NCBI GenBank assembly: GCA_027625915.1
Contig: JANTQA010000023.1
Coordinates: forward strand, 4,464,001 to 4,528,000
DNA length: 64,000 nt
DNA from: Anaeramoeba flamelloides
Lineage: Eukaryota; Metamonada; Anaeramoebidae
Direction: 5' to 3'
The position numbers and the translations under genes are program-made. Position 1 is the first letter of the stretch. Every line of letters begins with the position of its first letter. Under the pieces are notes generated by a model, which did no database searches, was not told the origin of the DNA, and saw only the letters and a list, made by a program, of their open reading frames with translations. Positions 11,936 to 23,155 of this stretch are shown in pieces.

Positions 11936-12400
11936 TTGGGAAAATCAATGAAAGAGGTGAAAAAATTGAAACATGGTTTTTAATTGGGAACCTTAATAGA
12001 ATCACGGAAATCACAACTAAGATCTATTAATAAAAGAATAAATAAATAACTAAAGACACAATATGGACGATTTAATACAATAACAGTTTTTTTCAAATAA
12101 AATTTCTTGGTATGGGTTTTTCTTTGATTGATCTTTTATTAAAAATTTGTTGAAAAAATTTGACTATTTTGGAGAATTTCAAAAACCTACTCTAATGATT
12201 TCAATAATCAAGGGATTTAAATTGTGCTTGTTTGTTTTATTTGAAAATGCATTTATAATGGATTATTCTTTGAATTTAATTGGTTTCTTCTATTAATAGA
12301 TTTTACTTTTCGTTTTCGGATTTCTGTGATTCTATTAAGGTTTACAATTGATAAATCATGTTTCACTTTTTTTCCTTGTTTCATTTTTTTCCACGAACAG
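11936..12400. repeat. Foldback element G1
   Basis: The two halves are inverted copies: GAAACATGGTTTTTAATTGG, CCTTAATAGAATCACGGAAA and ATCTATTAATA on the left recur in reverse complement at about 12290-12395. Total about 465 bp with roughly 100-130-bp arms. The left arm and the sequence just inside it recur at 61320-61490. No coding capacity. Confidence 0.65.
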
Positions 12401-13946
12401 TATTTTTTTTTCACAAAATTGTATTATGGTCATACGAAAATTTTAAATTGGGGTTTCAATAAAATGCTTTGAAAAGTCACTTGAATACTTTTTTTCTTTT
12501 AATTTTTAGTATTACTTTACGAAATCCCTTAATAGTATACAATTCATCAAATATGAAATTTAGTTTCCAATTTTTATCAAATTCAAGTTTTTTTTAACCA
12601 TTTTTTTATATTCAACTACCAAACAAAAATGAATTAAAAGGTTTGGTTGAAAGGATTAAGCTCTGTTAAAAATAAACAGGTAATTTTTATTTATAGAAAA
12701 AAAAAAAAAAATCCGATAGCAATAATACACAATATCAAAAGAAGCAATTTGATAAAAGAAAAAATAATAAAAAAAATTATTGGATTTTCTCAAAATTGAA
12801 ATCAAGATCAAATTATAGCTCAGTATTTTTTATTTGAATAGAATTTAATATGATCTTTGATTTTACAAAATTCGTTTTTATTCAAAAAAAAAAAAAAAAT
12901 CCTTTTATACTCTCAGTACATTCTTTTTCACCCCACATCTTGTATAAAAACTTAATTTGGGTGTTATTATTATTCTTTTTATTTGAAAACATTGAACCCA
13001 ATTGAAAAAACTCAATCAAAATTATGTTTAATTTGAAAAAAACTAATATTGGAAAACATCTTTTAATTATAATACATATAGTTTCCCTTTAAAAAATTTC
13101 AAAAAAATAGAAAATATGTAGTTTTAAAATAAAAAAAAATTAATAGAATATCGTTATCATCCCTTAAGGATCACAAAAATTTCATTTGTTTTAGCAGTTA
13201 TGAATTAATAACAAAAAAGTTACTTATTGACAATTTAGTTCTTTATCTGAAATAATGTTTCTTTAAAATTTCAATTTCCCAAAAAAGTGTTTAAACATAA
13301 TAAGTTTAAAAAAAACTAAAATAAAAAGTGCTTCACAAAAATTATTAAAAATGAAAATAGGTGTTCTGCTTTGATATAAATTTAAATTGCTTTTTTAATA
13401 ATATCATTTCCTAATTATAAAATGAAAAAGTTTTATTCCAATTACCCAAAATTATGTTTCATCAAATAGCTGATCTAAGAGAAAGATCTTCAAAAGTAAC
13501 TAAAAATGATGATTTTTGATTTCAAGTTCTCAAATTAGCCAAAATTATGTTTCAATATATTGCTGAAAAAATGTCAGATCTTCACAAAATCAATTGAAAA
13601 TGAAATTTTTAGAAATTTAATTAAGGAATTTTCGAATTTTATAGCCCCATAAATACTAGGTTTATAAATAGACTAGCATCATATTTATTTACTTTAAAGA
13701 AGGTTGATATAGTCAAGACATCTTGTTCAAATTTAAAATTTAGGTTTTTTTTCGAATTTTTGTTTTTTGGGTAAAAACCATTTTTAACTAACCAAATTTG
13801 ATATTTACCTTGAAAAGGTTCAAAAATCACAGTTTTAATTATGCAAGGGACACCAAAATGTACTTTAAAGTATGTTAGAGTTTTGTATGAGTGTATAAAT
13901 ACATTTGAAAAATAAAATGGAGTAACCTCTGCATAATATATATATA
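12401..13946. other. Intergenic, no gene; short direct repeat
   Basis: Mostly featureless A/T. Around 13450-13610 two imperfect direct copies of about 90 bp share AAATTATGTTTCA, then a GCTGA block and an AGATCTTCA block. A 63-codon minus-strand frame at 13639-13830 has no ATG and I leave it unassigned. Confidence 0.45.
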
Positions 13947-13948
13947 TA

Positions 13949-14526
13949 AGCTATTTCCAAGAATGTGGGGCAAATTTATTTTAAAATATATTTATTAAAC
14001 CCATTCTTCAAAATAGGATTTAAATATATAAAATCATTAACCACCATTTATAGATTCTTGATAATATTTCAATTTGTTTCTTAGTATTGTATTACAGAAA
14101 TAAATTTTTTTAAAATTTATGATCTCGATTTTATCGGATATTTTTTTATGGTGAAAATTGGTGTTTATTATTTTCTTTTTGATCGAAAAAAATATTTTCA
14201 TAACATGTATAATCCCAACAAAATTTACAATATAATTAAAAACATATAACTGAGTTTTCGTGGTTAAAAAATCATTTGTTCGCATTCCATATTTCCGGTT
14301 TTTGATTGAAATTGGTCGTACATTGCTTTAACCAAAAAAAGTGCTATTTTTTTTTTCATTTTTTGGGAATATTTCAACTAACATACTTTGAATTAAATAC
14401 ATAAGTGGTTGATTCAGTAAGTATAAATATTAAACTTAATTTGGTATAGTTTATTAATGAATACCTTCACTGAAAAAGATTATTTTTTTATGAAATGTAA
14501 AAAAAAAAATGCCACACTTTTTTTGG

Positions 14527-14534
<8 letters not shown>
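13949..14534 (+). mobile_element. MITE family A, copy A1 (586 bp)
   Basis: Terminal inverted repeats AGCTATTTCCAAGAATGTGG and (reverse complement of right end) AGGTATTTCCAAAAAAAGTG, flanked by TA on both sides (13947-13948 and 14535-14536), which are embedded in short (TA)n arrays. The interior matches A3 (inverted) and A2 nearly end to end, including blocks CATTAACCACCATTTAT and TTCTTAGTATTGTATT. The TA borders and the GTGG-type inner motif resemble Tc1/mariner. No intact frame; an 82-codon minus frame is not conserved in A3. Confidence 0.85.
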
Positions 14535-14565
<31 letters not shown>

Positions 14566-14813
14566 CTTTTTGGTCTTACCTTTGTTTTGTTCAATAATTT
14601 TGAAAATTTTTTGGTCAATAAAACTACTTTTTTCCAGAATTTTCTAAAAATCCAAAAATTGATATATTTTTGATTTCCTTTAATTTACAGTCTTTTAAAT
14701 CATTTTTTCTCTTTACAGTATTAGTATTTAAATACCTCAAATAACATAAAATTTGGATAGCCCTTAACTTCTTCCTTATTTATCTTTCAAATAAAACTGA
14801 AAAAAAAATTAAC

Positions 14814-15745
14814 TTGAATTGAATAGGATAATGTCCCAAGTTGCCCGTATTCCAGAACATAAAATCTATGCTTCAAATATAAAATTGTGATTTTTTTTTC
14901 TTTTGATTCTAATATAATATCTAATTCGCTAACCAATAGTATACCTAAGTTAAAATCAACTTTAAAGGTTAACTCCTTGTAATTTCAAGGAACATCTAAA
15001 ATAAATCCCTTCTGAAGGACTTATGGGTCAAAACATCATTGGACTATACACTCATCTCTTGGTATCCAGAAGAACTATAAAATTTTGTTTTTTCAGAATT
15101 TGAAATTTTTAACTGATCAAATCCCTGATTATCAGTTGGTTCTAAAAACCTAAACCTAACCATTCTTCTTCTAAGTCAACATTTCCTTGTTTGCAATAAA
15201 AACCTTGAAAAAATCAAATATTATCAATAATGGTTCGGTTTAGGTTTTTAGTTCCAACTTACAATTAAGAATCTGATCAGGCAAGAATTACAAAATCCTA
15301 TAAGTTTTAAATTTTATTGTTCTTCTGGATCTCAAGAGATAAAGAGTACAATTTATCAATAATGTTTTGAAGCATATGTCATTCATAATGAATTTATTTT
15401 AGATAGCCCTTAAGTAAATTTTAAATTATGAATTGAATTTTTTTAAAAATTTTTTCATAACTTTATTCAATTTTTTTGTTTTGGAATAAAGTTAATAATT
15501 TTCTCAAAAATAACTTCTTAAAAATTATCAAGAGAAAACTTTTACATTTGATCCTTCATTTTTGAAAATTTTCTTTTTTTTTTAACCCTAGGACTTTAAG
15601 AAACCAATGTCATATTTACTTAATGTTTTCTTGTCCGTTTCTTTGATCATTTAACATTGAAGCTTTCTAGGAAAAAAGAAGCATCGTCTTTTAATTTTGA
15701 AACAGGGTTTATACCAAGTCCACATGGATTATTTAAGCAACAGTA
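14814..15745 (+). mobile_element. MITE family B, copy B1, interrupted by element H
   Basis: The left part (about 14814-14995) and right part (15403-15745) match B2, B3 and B4 in order: ATAGTATACCTAAGTT, then AAATTTTAAATTATGAAT, TTGATCCTTCATTTTTG, GGACTTTAAGAAACCAAT and TTTCTTTGATCA. Between them sits a 407-bp palindrome (H) absent from the other copies. Left end most degraded, so its start is approximate. Confidence 0.75.
14996..15402. mobile_element. Foldback element H nested in B1
   Basis: Ends CTAAAATAAAT and ATTTATTTTAG are mutual inverted repeats. Arms of about 170 bp pair along blocks such as CAAAACATCATTGG with its inverted partner, TCCAGAAGAAC-ATAAAATTT, and AAAAACCTAAACC-AACCATT. 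It has a short loop and no frame. It interrupts B1, so it is younger than that copy. Confidence 0.75.
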
Positions 15746-15941
15746 GTGACAATAACACAAACGAAACATTTTAAAAATGATTAGTACAATCTTTTGTTAT
15801 TTGTTCATTCAATTCTTCTCTTTAAAATTACAATTAAAAAAGAAAGAGGGACTATTGTTTTCTGTCATTCTCCCTTAATTTCAAAAAAGTGAAACTCCTT
15901 TGTTTTCTTTGCAACAAGTATGCCTCATAATTGCTATTCAA

Positions 15942-16713
15942 TTAGAAAACTAAAAGGAAAATGGTAAAGTACATACCCATATTAATTGATGTTCCATCTT
16001 CGTCTCCTCTAAGAAATTGATCAAATCTAATTAAAGTTGGATCGGATATTTCTTTGATAATGGCACGAAAAACAAGCTTACCATTTAAATTCCCAAGACA
16101 TATTTGTGTGCTTGCATAGAAAAATTCTTTGTTTGGCCTTTGAAAGCAACACTGGTAAGTTTGGGATCCCTTTATACTTTACAAAATTAATGGTTTGTTT
16201 TTTTTTGTTTAAATTTTTTTTCATTTTAGTTCTTTTTTTTTTCTCAACAAGAATGCGAATTTTTTTTTAAAGAGTGTAAAAAGAAACACAAAAAAAGAGA
16301 AGAAAAATTCAAATTGCAAACTTGTTCATATGAGAAGAAACCATTTTTATGAAATCTAAACTTGAGAGCGAGTATTGTTTTTGGTTGACTTTGAAAGGAT
16401 AATTAAAATTATTTTTATGAAGAAAGATTAAAAAAAAAAATTTCCTTTGTTGAGTGTTTCACAAGAAAGATCAACAATCAGTTATTTTTGGAGTCAAAAC
16501 AAAAGGAAACAATTTACTGTTTGGAGAAATTAGTTTGGTTGAAATAAGTGATTGTTTCTCTGTTTTGAATAGTTTTGCAAAATTGTCATTTGCATCAAGT
16601 ATGGTTGTAGATTCGTCACAGACACAAAAAGCTTTTTTTGTATTTTTAAGCAAGCCATATTCAAAGTTCTGATATTTTTTTGCAACCACAGGAAGTGTTC
16701 CAATATTTCCCAT
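15942..16713 (-). CDS. Small stand-alone PAS-domain protein, three exons, 165 aa
   Basis: Exons on the minus strand: 16713-16518, 16388-16322 and 16176-15942. Phases agree at both GT-AG joins (introns 129 and 145 bp). Exon 1 begins ATG GGA AAT and encodes the front half of a PAS fold: FCVCDESTTILDANDNFAKLF, then STKLISPN. Exon 2 supplies the middle helix (SLSSLDFIKMVSSHMN). Exon 3 supplies the last strands (CCFQRPNKEFFYAS, GNLNGKLVFRAIIKEISD). After the domain about 30 residues run to TAA at 15942-15944; the last 17 codons could instead be intron, since a GTATGT donor follows ATG G. MGN at the start would allow N-myristoylation (inference). Likely a sensor or protein-interaction module; no kinase or cyclase partner is visible. 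B1 lies about 200 bp downstream. Confidence 0.75.
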
Positions 16714-17002
16714 TATTGAAAATTCTGGAATATTGTCAGAAAAAGCAAAAAATTCTAAAGAAGTTTAGTTCTGAGAAAAAACAAAAAGAATTCAATTGAC
16801 AAAAAGTTTTAAAAAATGAAAAGTTAGCACAATAATAAGACTGAATAAATTAAGTCTTCGTGGGGTGTATTAGTAAAAAATTAAAACACTTATTTTTAAG
16901 TTAACAAAATATTGATTAGCTTTTTCGCAAAAAAGAAAGAAAGTTTTTAACAACATTAAGAGATCAGATTAAATTTCTTAATTTTAGATTCAAACTTGGG
17001 CA
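16714..17002. other. Upstream region of the PAS gene
   Basis: AT-rich spacer between the PAS start codon and the decayed sequence further up. No motif that I can support. Confidence 0.4.
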
Positions 17003-18004
17003 CTATTTGACCAAATGTTTTGACAAATCAGAAACTATTTGATATTTTTTAACGATCACGACTAATAAATAAAAATTTTTCCTTTTAAAAACAATATATT
17101 GAAACGATTTGTTGTCTTTACCTTTTTTTATTTTTATGTCTTGTTTTAATTTAATTTTGTAAACAGAAACGAATAGTTTTAAAAAATAAATTGTTTTTGA
17201 AATTATCTGATCAACTTCATTAAGCTTCTCAGAAAAAATACTTGACTGGGGGTTGAGTAGACTTTTGTTGAAACTCAGTTGAAGGGTAAAGTCTAATACT
17301 TTTATTTGCCATTTAAGAACTATCAAAATTAATTTTCCTTATAATTTTATTTACCTTCTTTCTCCCTAAATCAAAAAAAATCAAAGATCTTTTAAAATTA
17401 TATCAGATCATGAATTTGATTTTGTCAGTGTTACATGTTCCAGTTTGAATTTTTATTTGAAAAGAATTTTTTTACTCAGAACCAAAAAGTCAATCAAAAT
17501 AATTCATATTTGTTACCATTTCTTGTTTTAAACTTTAATGAAAAAAGATTTTTTGAAAGTAGATCACATTATAAAAATGAGAAAAAATTGTAAAAAGTGA
17601 TAAATGAATAAAAAAGATTTTTGAGATCAAATAATTAATCAAAAAATAAAAGGAAAAAAAAAAGAGTGTTTAAGTTTTCTAGTTTTGTCTCTTTAACCTC
17701 AAATATAAATTTTTTTCAACTATTGGTTAGTACAAGTCTTTAAAAAGTTTACAATTAATAAAGGAAGATCTTTTCTTGATTCAAAAATAGGAAAGAACTC
17801 GTATCATTTTTTTTCCGTTTATCTACCTAATTGTAACCTGATCAACTCGGTAGAGTGTTCAATCAAAAAGTACAACTTTTTATAAAAAGTGAGGAAGAAA
17901 AGATTTCCAATGAAAGCTAAAATACTGTTATTACCCATGTTATAAATGTAGATCATTATTTGAATTTCTGTTAAAACTTTTTTTTTAATTACTTTCAAAC
18001 ACAA
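17003..18004 (-). pseudogene. Possible decayed PAS-domain paralogue
   Basis: Minus-strand pieces resemble the neighbouring PAS protein. Around 17953-17819 an ATG GGT AAT start leads to YFLIEHSTELIRLQLG, comparable with FCVCDESTTILDAN, then stops. At 17326-17003 a 107-codon frame without ATG ends in FQYIVFKRKNFYLLVVIVKK, comparable with the end strands of PAS. Frames are interrupted and no consistent exon set could be built. It could be chance in such AT-rich DNA. Confidence 0.3.
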
Positions 18005-18503
18005 AACCTGGAAATTTCAAAGATAGATAAATTGTTTTTTTCGGATCAAGAGAAAATAGTAGTGAAAATTCCAAAATATTATTCCAATTTTTCAAGATTA
18101 ATCAATCAATTATTCTATGAACCATTAGATTATATAATTGCAATATTGATTAAATATTCTGAACCTATCACTATCAATCCTTTGGTAAACGTAGTAATCA
18201 ATTAAAAATCCCAAATCTTAAAAAATTAATTGAGAAAATGACTCAAAATTAAAATCTTATTTTGAGAGTAAACTTGATAGTGGGAAATTCAAAGACATCT
18301 CTGAAAATTTTTAATTCATTTTCCATTTGGCAAATTTTTTTACACAAGTTTGGTTTAATGTATTATATACATTTAGGTGTGAAGAAACTTTGTAAAATTG
18401 GCTTGATTTTCAAAAGATTCTTTCTCTTGAGTTGTTTTATTTGTTGAACGAATTGATTTCAAAAATCGAAATTGAACTAAAAATCTAATAAAATATATTT
18501 GAA
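18005..18503. other. Intergenic, no gene seen
   Basis: Open frames here are short, lack ATG and are Ile/Phe/Leu-rich. Nothing I can name. Confidence 0.4.
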
Positions 18504-19025
18504 TTTATCAGTATCTATCAAAGGGGTAAAAAAACAATTCCCAAAAATCAATTATTATTGATAATTGGTCTCTGAAGAAGAAAGAAGAAAAATACAGAAT
18601 GATACACTATAGAGAATAGTTGAAATTGGAAAGAAGTAAAGCTATTAAATCAACATATTGTCTTGATATTATAAAAACAAAAATTCTAATAGGTAGAACT
18701 ATTGAGAAAAAAACAAAAATGTTCATTTTGATCTTCAATTCAAAATCAAAGAAAATTTCAATAGAAATCAGTATCATTTCTCTACAAACTTGCAGACCAT
18801 TTCAATAACACTTTAATAAAATCTTTTTTCTAAGTGACGATCGATCATGATATAAAAAAAATTTGAAAATGAATTACGTAGGTATTAAAAAAAAACGAAA
18901 AAAATGTAAAATAAGGAAAAAATGTGAAAAAATAATTTCTGTTCTGAAATGTCCAAATCAAATTTTTTTCTTTTAATATCCTTTCAAAGCACATTAAACA
19001 CAGTAAATCAAAATATTTGTCACTC
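18504..19025 (-). mobile_element. MITE family C, copy C1 (inverted, degraded)
   Basis: Reads as the inverted counterpart of C2 at 32567-33279. Order of shared blocks: TATCAAAGGGG end, ATCAATTATTAT-GATAATTG, CAATAGAAATCA, ACCATTTCAATAA, CTAAGTGACGATCGATC, then AATATCCTTTCAAA. Shorter than C2 because the middle block around the TCACTTCATTTTC motif is missing. Confidence 0.65.
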
Positions 19026-19772
19026 TATTTATTTAATAGGAATATAATTTATATTTTAAAAATCAGAAACATTTTTATCGATTTTAAATAAATAAAAAGA
19101 ACAATTATTTGGGCTGGTGCCCATGTTTATTTTGAATTGACTTTTAGTAACAAAAAAAATTTAATAAAAAATATTTCATCCATGTTACCTAATTTAAAGG
19201 TATAATATTAATGAAATTATCGAAAAGGAAATATATCGAGAAAATTTAACTTTTATTTTTTAAAAATAAAAAAAAGGAATTATCATTATAAACTCCAATT
19301 CTAAATTTTTAACACACCAAAATTCTTTTGTTGAAAAAAAAAATTTGAATTAATCAATTAGAGAAGAAATACCAAATTCAAAAAATTCACTAATTGGAAT
19401 TCTAACACTCTTTTATAAATTAAAAGTCCCCCAAAACAAAAAAATTATTAATTATCAAAGCCAATAAATCAAGATTGTGTTAAAAATTTTGGAGAGAGCA
19501 AAAAAAAAAAATGTCTGGGTATTTTTTTTTAAATTCTATTAGGATTATTAATCCATCAAATGGTTAAATACCCATAACAAATTTTATTCACAATTTTTCA
19601 ATTTTGAACAAGCCAACTTTAATAGAATATCAATAGTTGAGAAATTTTTGATCGAACGAAATAGCTACCTAATTCTAAAAATAAAATACAAATAAAAAAA
19701 CTAATATATAAAACAATTATTTTCATATTTTTACAAATGCAATAATCGTTTCTAAAATGAACAAAACTAAAT
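19026..19772. other. Intergenic, no gene seen
   Basis: A/T-rich with several poly-A runs; nothing recognisable on either strand. Confidence 0.4.
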
Positions 19773-19973
19773 TACAGTCAGTTCCATATTTAAGACACAA
19801 ACTTTCAAGGAAATTTAAGTAACCGAAAAATCTAAAATTAAAGTCAATTTTTTTCAATTTTATTTTTTACACAAATTATTTTAGTCCAATTTGAATTTTG
19901 TTCCTACAGGTGTGTTTTTTTTAAGCCCTAAATTTCGTTGAAAGTTTGTGCATTAAAAGTGGAAATTACTGTA
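19773..19973. mobile_element. Palindromic MITE family D, copy D1 (201 bp)
   Basis: Begins TACAGTCAGTTCC and ends with its complement ACTGTA. This is the most degraded of six copies; the TTAAGGCACAAA boxes of the consensus appear here as TTAAGACACAAA and variants. Foldback I begins within ten bases of its right end. Confidence 0.75.
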
Positions 19974-19979
19974 TTGTGA

Positions 19980-20854
19980 TTACCATTGTGAAAAAAATTT
20001 GTGTCATTAAAAAAAATTGGATCAGTCAAAAAAAATTGTTTTCGTTTTTTTAAATAGCAAATATTAGCAAAATGATTTTCGATCAAAGTAAAATTTTATG
20101 AACAAATCTTACATTTAAGAAAACCCCAAGTCATTATCAATAACAATTTTAAAATTCAATATTATTTCGTTACATTTTGAGCTTTTAGAATTGCTGTGGA
20201 ACTCTAAAAAACAAAAATTGAATTTTAATTGTAAACTGTACTAAAAATTTTAATTTTTTTTTATTAGATTACATTCGAAGATCAAGTTATTTATTGTTTG
20301 AGAAGACCAAAAATTAATAAATGTTTTAAATTAAAGTTTGTTTATTGGATTTAAAGAATTTAAATGGTTTTTGAAATCTTGGTATTTCGCTATTTTGAAG
20401 TTTGGATTGTAAAACATTAGTTGAAAACAATCTCTTCTGAGAAAATAGCTTTTTTGGAAGATTTTATTATTCAATTGGGTTTAAAAGGATATTTAAGATT
20501 AACCTTGACAAATTTGTGTTAATTAACAATGTTAAATATCTTATTAAATTAATAGATTATAATAGTTCCTAAGAAATAGTTACCTTGTTTTTAGTAAAGT
20601 TAACAATTAAAATTCAATTTTTGTTTTTTAGAGTTCCACAGCAATTCTAAAAGCTCAAAATGCAAGAATTTAATATTACTTTTGAAAATTATTATTGATA
20701 ACGACTTGGATTTTTCTTAAATGTAAGATTTGTTCATAAAATTTTACTTTGATCGAAAATCATTTTGCTAATATTTGCTATTTAAAAAAACCAAAACAAA
20801 TTTTTGACTGATCCAATTTTTTTTAATGACCCAAATTTTTTTCACAATGGTTAT
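19980..20854. mobile_element. Long foldback element I (875 bp)
   Basis: Two arms of about 260 bp are near-perfect inverted copies. Shared stretches include ACCATTGTGAAAAAAATTTG at the tip, GATTTTCGATCAAAGTAAAA, ACAAATCTTACATTTAAGAA and GAATTGCTGTGGAACTCTAA. The loop at about 20245-20580 is unique, with only short frames. High arm identity suggests a recent insertion or gene conversion between arms. No transposase. Confidence 0.8.
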
Positions 20855-21920
20855 TTGTAATGTTTGAACTGATTCGAAAATTTTGAATTTTGGTTTAGAT
20901 ATTTTATAATAAATTAAAAATATAACTTAAATGTAAAAGTAAGAACTTTAAATAGAAAAGACCATAATACCTTATCTTTACTTTTTTTTTTTTTTTTTTT
21001 TTTTTATTTTTTTACAAGTAAATTGATTTAAAATTGAGATCAAGTATTGAATTTTAAAAAAAATTACATCTAATATTAGTTTTTTGGCACAGAAATTGAA
21101 CAAAATTTAAGTCACAAAAAAATTCAAAATGAAAGAACAAAATTTATATTTAAGGAAAATAAAGTGAATAGAAAATATTTTTCGAAAAGTGTGTATTAAT
21201 TTGGAATTTTTTATATATTGAATTTTCCTTCGAAGTAAATATCTTATAAGTGGAATTGACTACAATAAAAAAATCATGGGTTTAAATTGTCAAGTCATTT
21301 TTATTTTGTTGCTTTACAAATTGAACAATATTTATATAGTTAATTAATTAAATATTATCTTTTTTTTAAAAGTTGAACTGAAAATATTTAGATAAATAGC
21401 ATTGTATATCAAAAAAAAAAATAAATAAAAAAAAAGGAGATAATGTTTTAAAAACTTAAATTAAAAAAAAATAAAATTTTGTTATTAATCACTATTTTTA
21501 CAAAGATAAAATAATTTTTATTCACAATTTACGGAAAAAAAATAGTTAAATGTGAAGGTAGTGTATGTCCCACTTGGCACAGAAAAAAAAGGAGTTGTAA
21601 TTTTCAAATCAAAAAATAAGAATGAAATATCCATTTTTATAAAACAAAATAAAAACGTTCATCTTTATTAATTTGTATTTCCTAAAAACAAGCTACTTGA
21701 TCTTTTTTGACTGATATTTAAATTTATTTAATTTTAGTAACTAAAAAATAATAAAAGGCTGACAATATTTGTATTTTTTTTTCAATTGTTAAGAAAAGTT
21801 ATGGGGGTTTGTTGAACCGAAGAAGTGAATCAAGAAGTGGTTTTAACAATATTCTAATCAAATTAAAATGTTTATATTCCTGAAAACAAATTCTTTATTA
21901 AAACAATTATCCCGATATAT
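20855..21920. other. Intergenic, no gene seen
   Basis: Contains an uninterrupted T run of more than 20 near 20980-21005. No frame with protein-like composition. Confidence 0.4.
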
Positions 21921-22030
21921 CAAGATATATAATCCTTTTCAAGAATTAGGGCACCATGAATTTGAAGAAATTTCAAGAGAGTAACTTGACCCTTAAATTA
22001 TAAAAAAAATATTAATTCATTTTTGAAAAT
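21921..22030 (+). repeat. Solo Tc1/mariner-like left end
   Basis: Resembles the left 100 bp of the 6358-7425 transposon: TATATAA then TTTTCAAGAATTAGGGCACC, then TTGACCCTTAAAT against TTGACTCTTAAAT. No right end within reach, so a fragment. Confidence 0.45.
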
Positions 22031-22175
22031 CTGTAACATATAAGATTATAATTCTGAAAAAGGAGAATGAGTAAAACAAGAAATTTTTAGACTACTGTTA
22101 AAAACCCAATTAAACCAAATTAACTTTTGTAAAAATTCATTTTTTCTTTTTTACACAATTTTGAAATTTTTAATA

Positions 22176-23155
22176 ATGTCTTTAGATTTTGGTGTTCTTG
22201 TGTATGAAGGAGAAGAAGACGAAACTGAAAGCGAAGAAGAAATAACTACTGGAAATAAAAATGAAGAAGAAAACAAGATTCAAACGAAAAAAACAACTGA
22301 TCAAGAAACTAAAAAAAAGAAGAAAAAAAAAAAAAAACACAACAAACAAAATGAGAAATTGAAAAAAGAAACAGATCAAAATTCTGAAAAAGAAAAAGAA
22401 CAAGAACAAGGACAAGGACAAGGACAAGGAAAAGAAAAAAAGATAACAAAAAAATCCAAAAAACACAAAACAAAGAAAAAGAAATCAAAAAAGAAAAATA
22501 AAAAAGAAGTGCCACCAAAAGCTTCTGATAGCACTGAAAAAAAACAAGCTTCGCTTGCCAAAAAAAGTTATCAATTTTTTGGATCTTTATTAACACAACC
22601 AGAAAAAACGAAAAAAAAAGAGAAACAAATTAACAAACAGCTCGACTCTGGAACCAAAAAGTTTGTGTCAACACTAAATTCGATTCAAAACGAATGGAAA
22701 TCAATGACAGACAAAGAAGCTATCCAGGTTGACCACCACATGAATATCATTTCATCTTCAATCTCGAAAACAGTCAACACAGCTCAAGACTACTTAAGAG
22801 AGATTACAAACACTAACATTAAAATTGAAGGTATGATCACTTCAATTAGTCAATTAACCGACTCACTAAACTTGACAGTGAATAGTAACAAATAAACAAA
22901 TAATTCTTATTTCTTAAATATTGATCAGAATTATTAATTCATTTATTATCTTTCACATGCTTTCTTCCTTTATGATTTTGAATTAAGTTTTCTTTTCTTT
23001 TTTTTTTTTTTCAGTATTTAAATCATAACATTGGATTCATTCAAAATTTCATGAAATGTTTTAAAGAAACGATTAACGAGCATTTTAGATCAAATAACCG
23101 CCTCCTGAAAAAAGCGTCAAATGGAAAAAAATTGACAAATCAATTTTATTTATAA
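22176..23155 (+). CDS. Lys/Glu-rich coiled-coil protein, probably two exons, 280 aa
   Basis: Start is ATG 22176; the frame extends upstream only to a TTG. Residues 1-35 are acidic, 45-125 are dominated by Lys with a GQGQGQGQG tract (about residues 83-91), and 150-234 are long amphipathic helices (KKFVSTLNSIQNEW, HHMNIISSSISKTV, IEGMITSISQLTDSL). Unspliced, the frame stops at 22895. A T-rich tract and CAG at 22995-23014 precede a further open stretch to TAA at 23153-23155 (IGFIQNFMKCFKETINEHF and on). Splicing 22877 (donor GTGAAT) to 23015 is in phase 0 and extends the coiled coil without a break, so I prefer join(22176..22877, 23015..23155). Family not recognised; the shape would suit a tethering or BLOC/SNARE-like subunit, but that is a guess. 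Confidence 0.65.

Noticed and set aside
14037-14285. 82-codon minus frame inside MITE A1 as a transposase
   Set aside because: It has no DDE signature and is not kept open in the matching A3 copy.
17826-17860. tRNA-like string (AACTCGGTAGAGTGTTC)
   Set aside because: Resembles a D-arm, but no matching T-arm GGTTCGA-type sequence or acceptor stem follows. I found no tRNA or rRNA in the window.
22182-22596. Minus-strand Phe/Leu/Ser-rich frames
   Set aside because: They are the complement of Lys/Glu-rich coding sequence, not membrane proteins.
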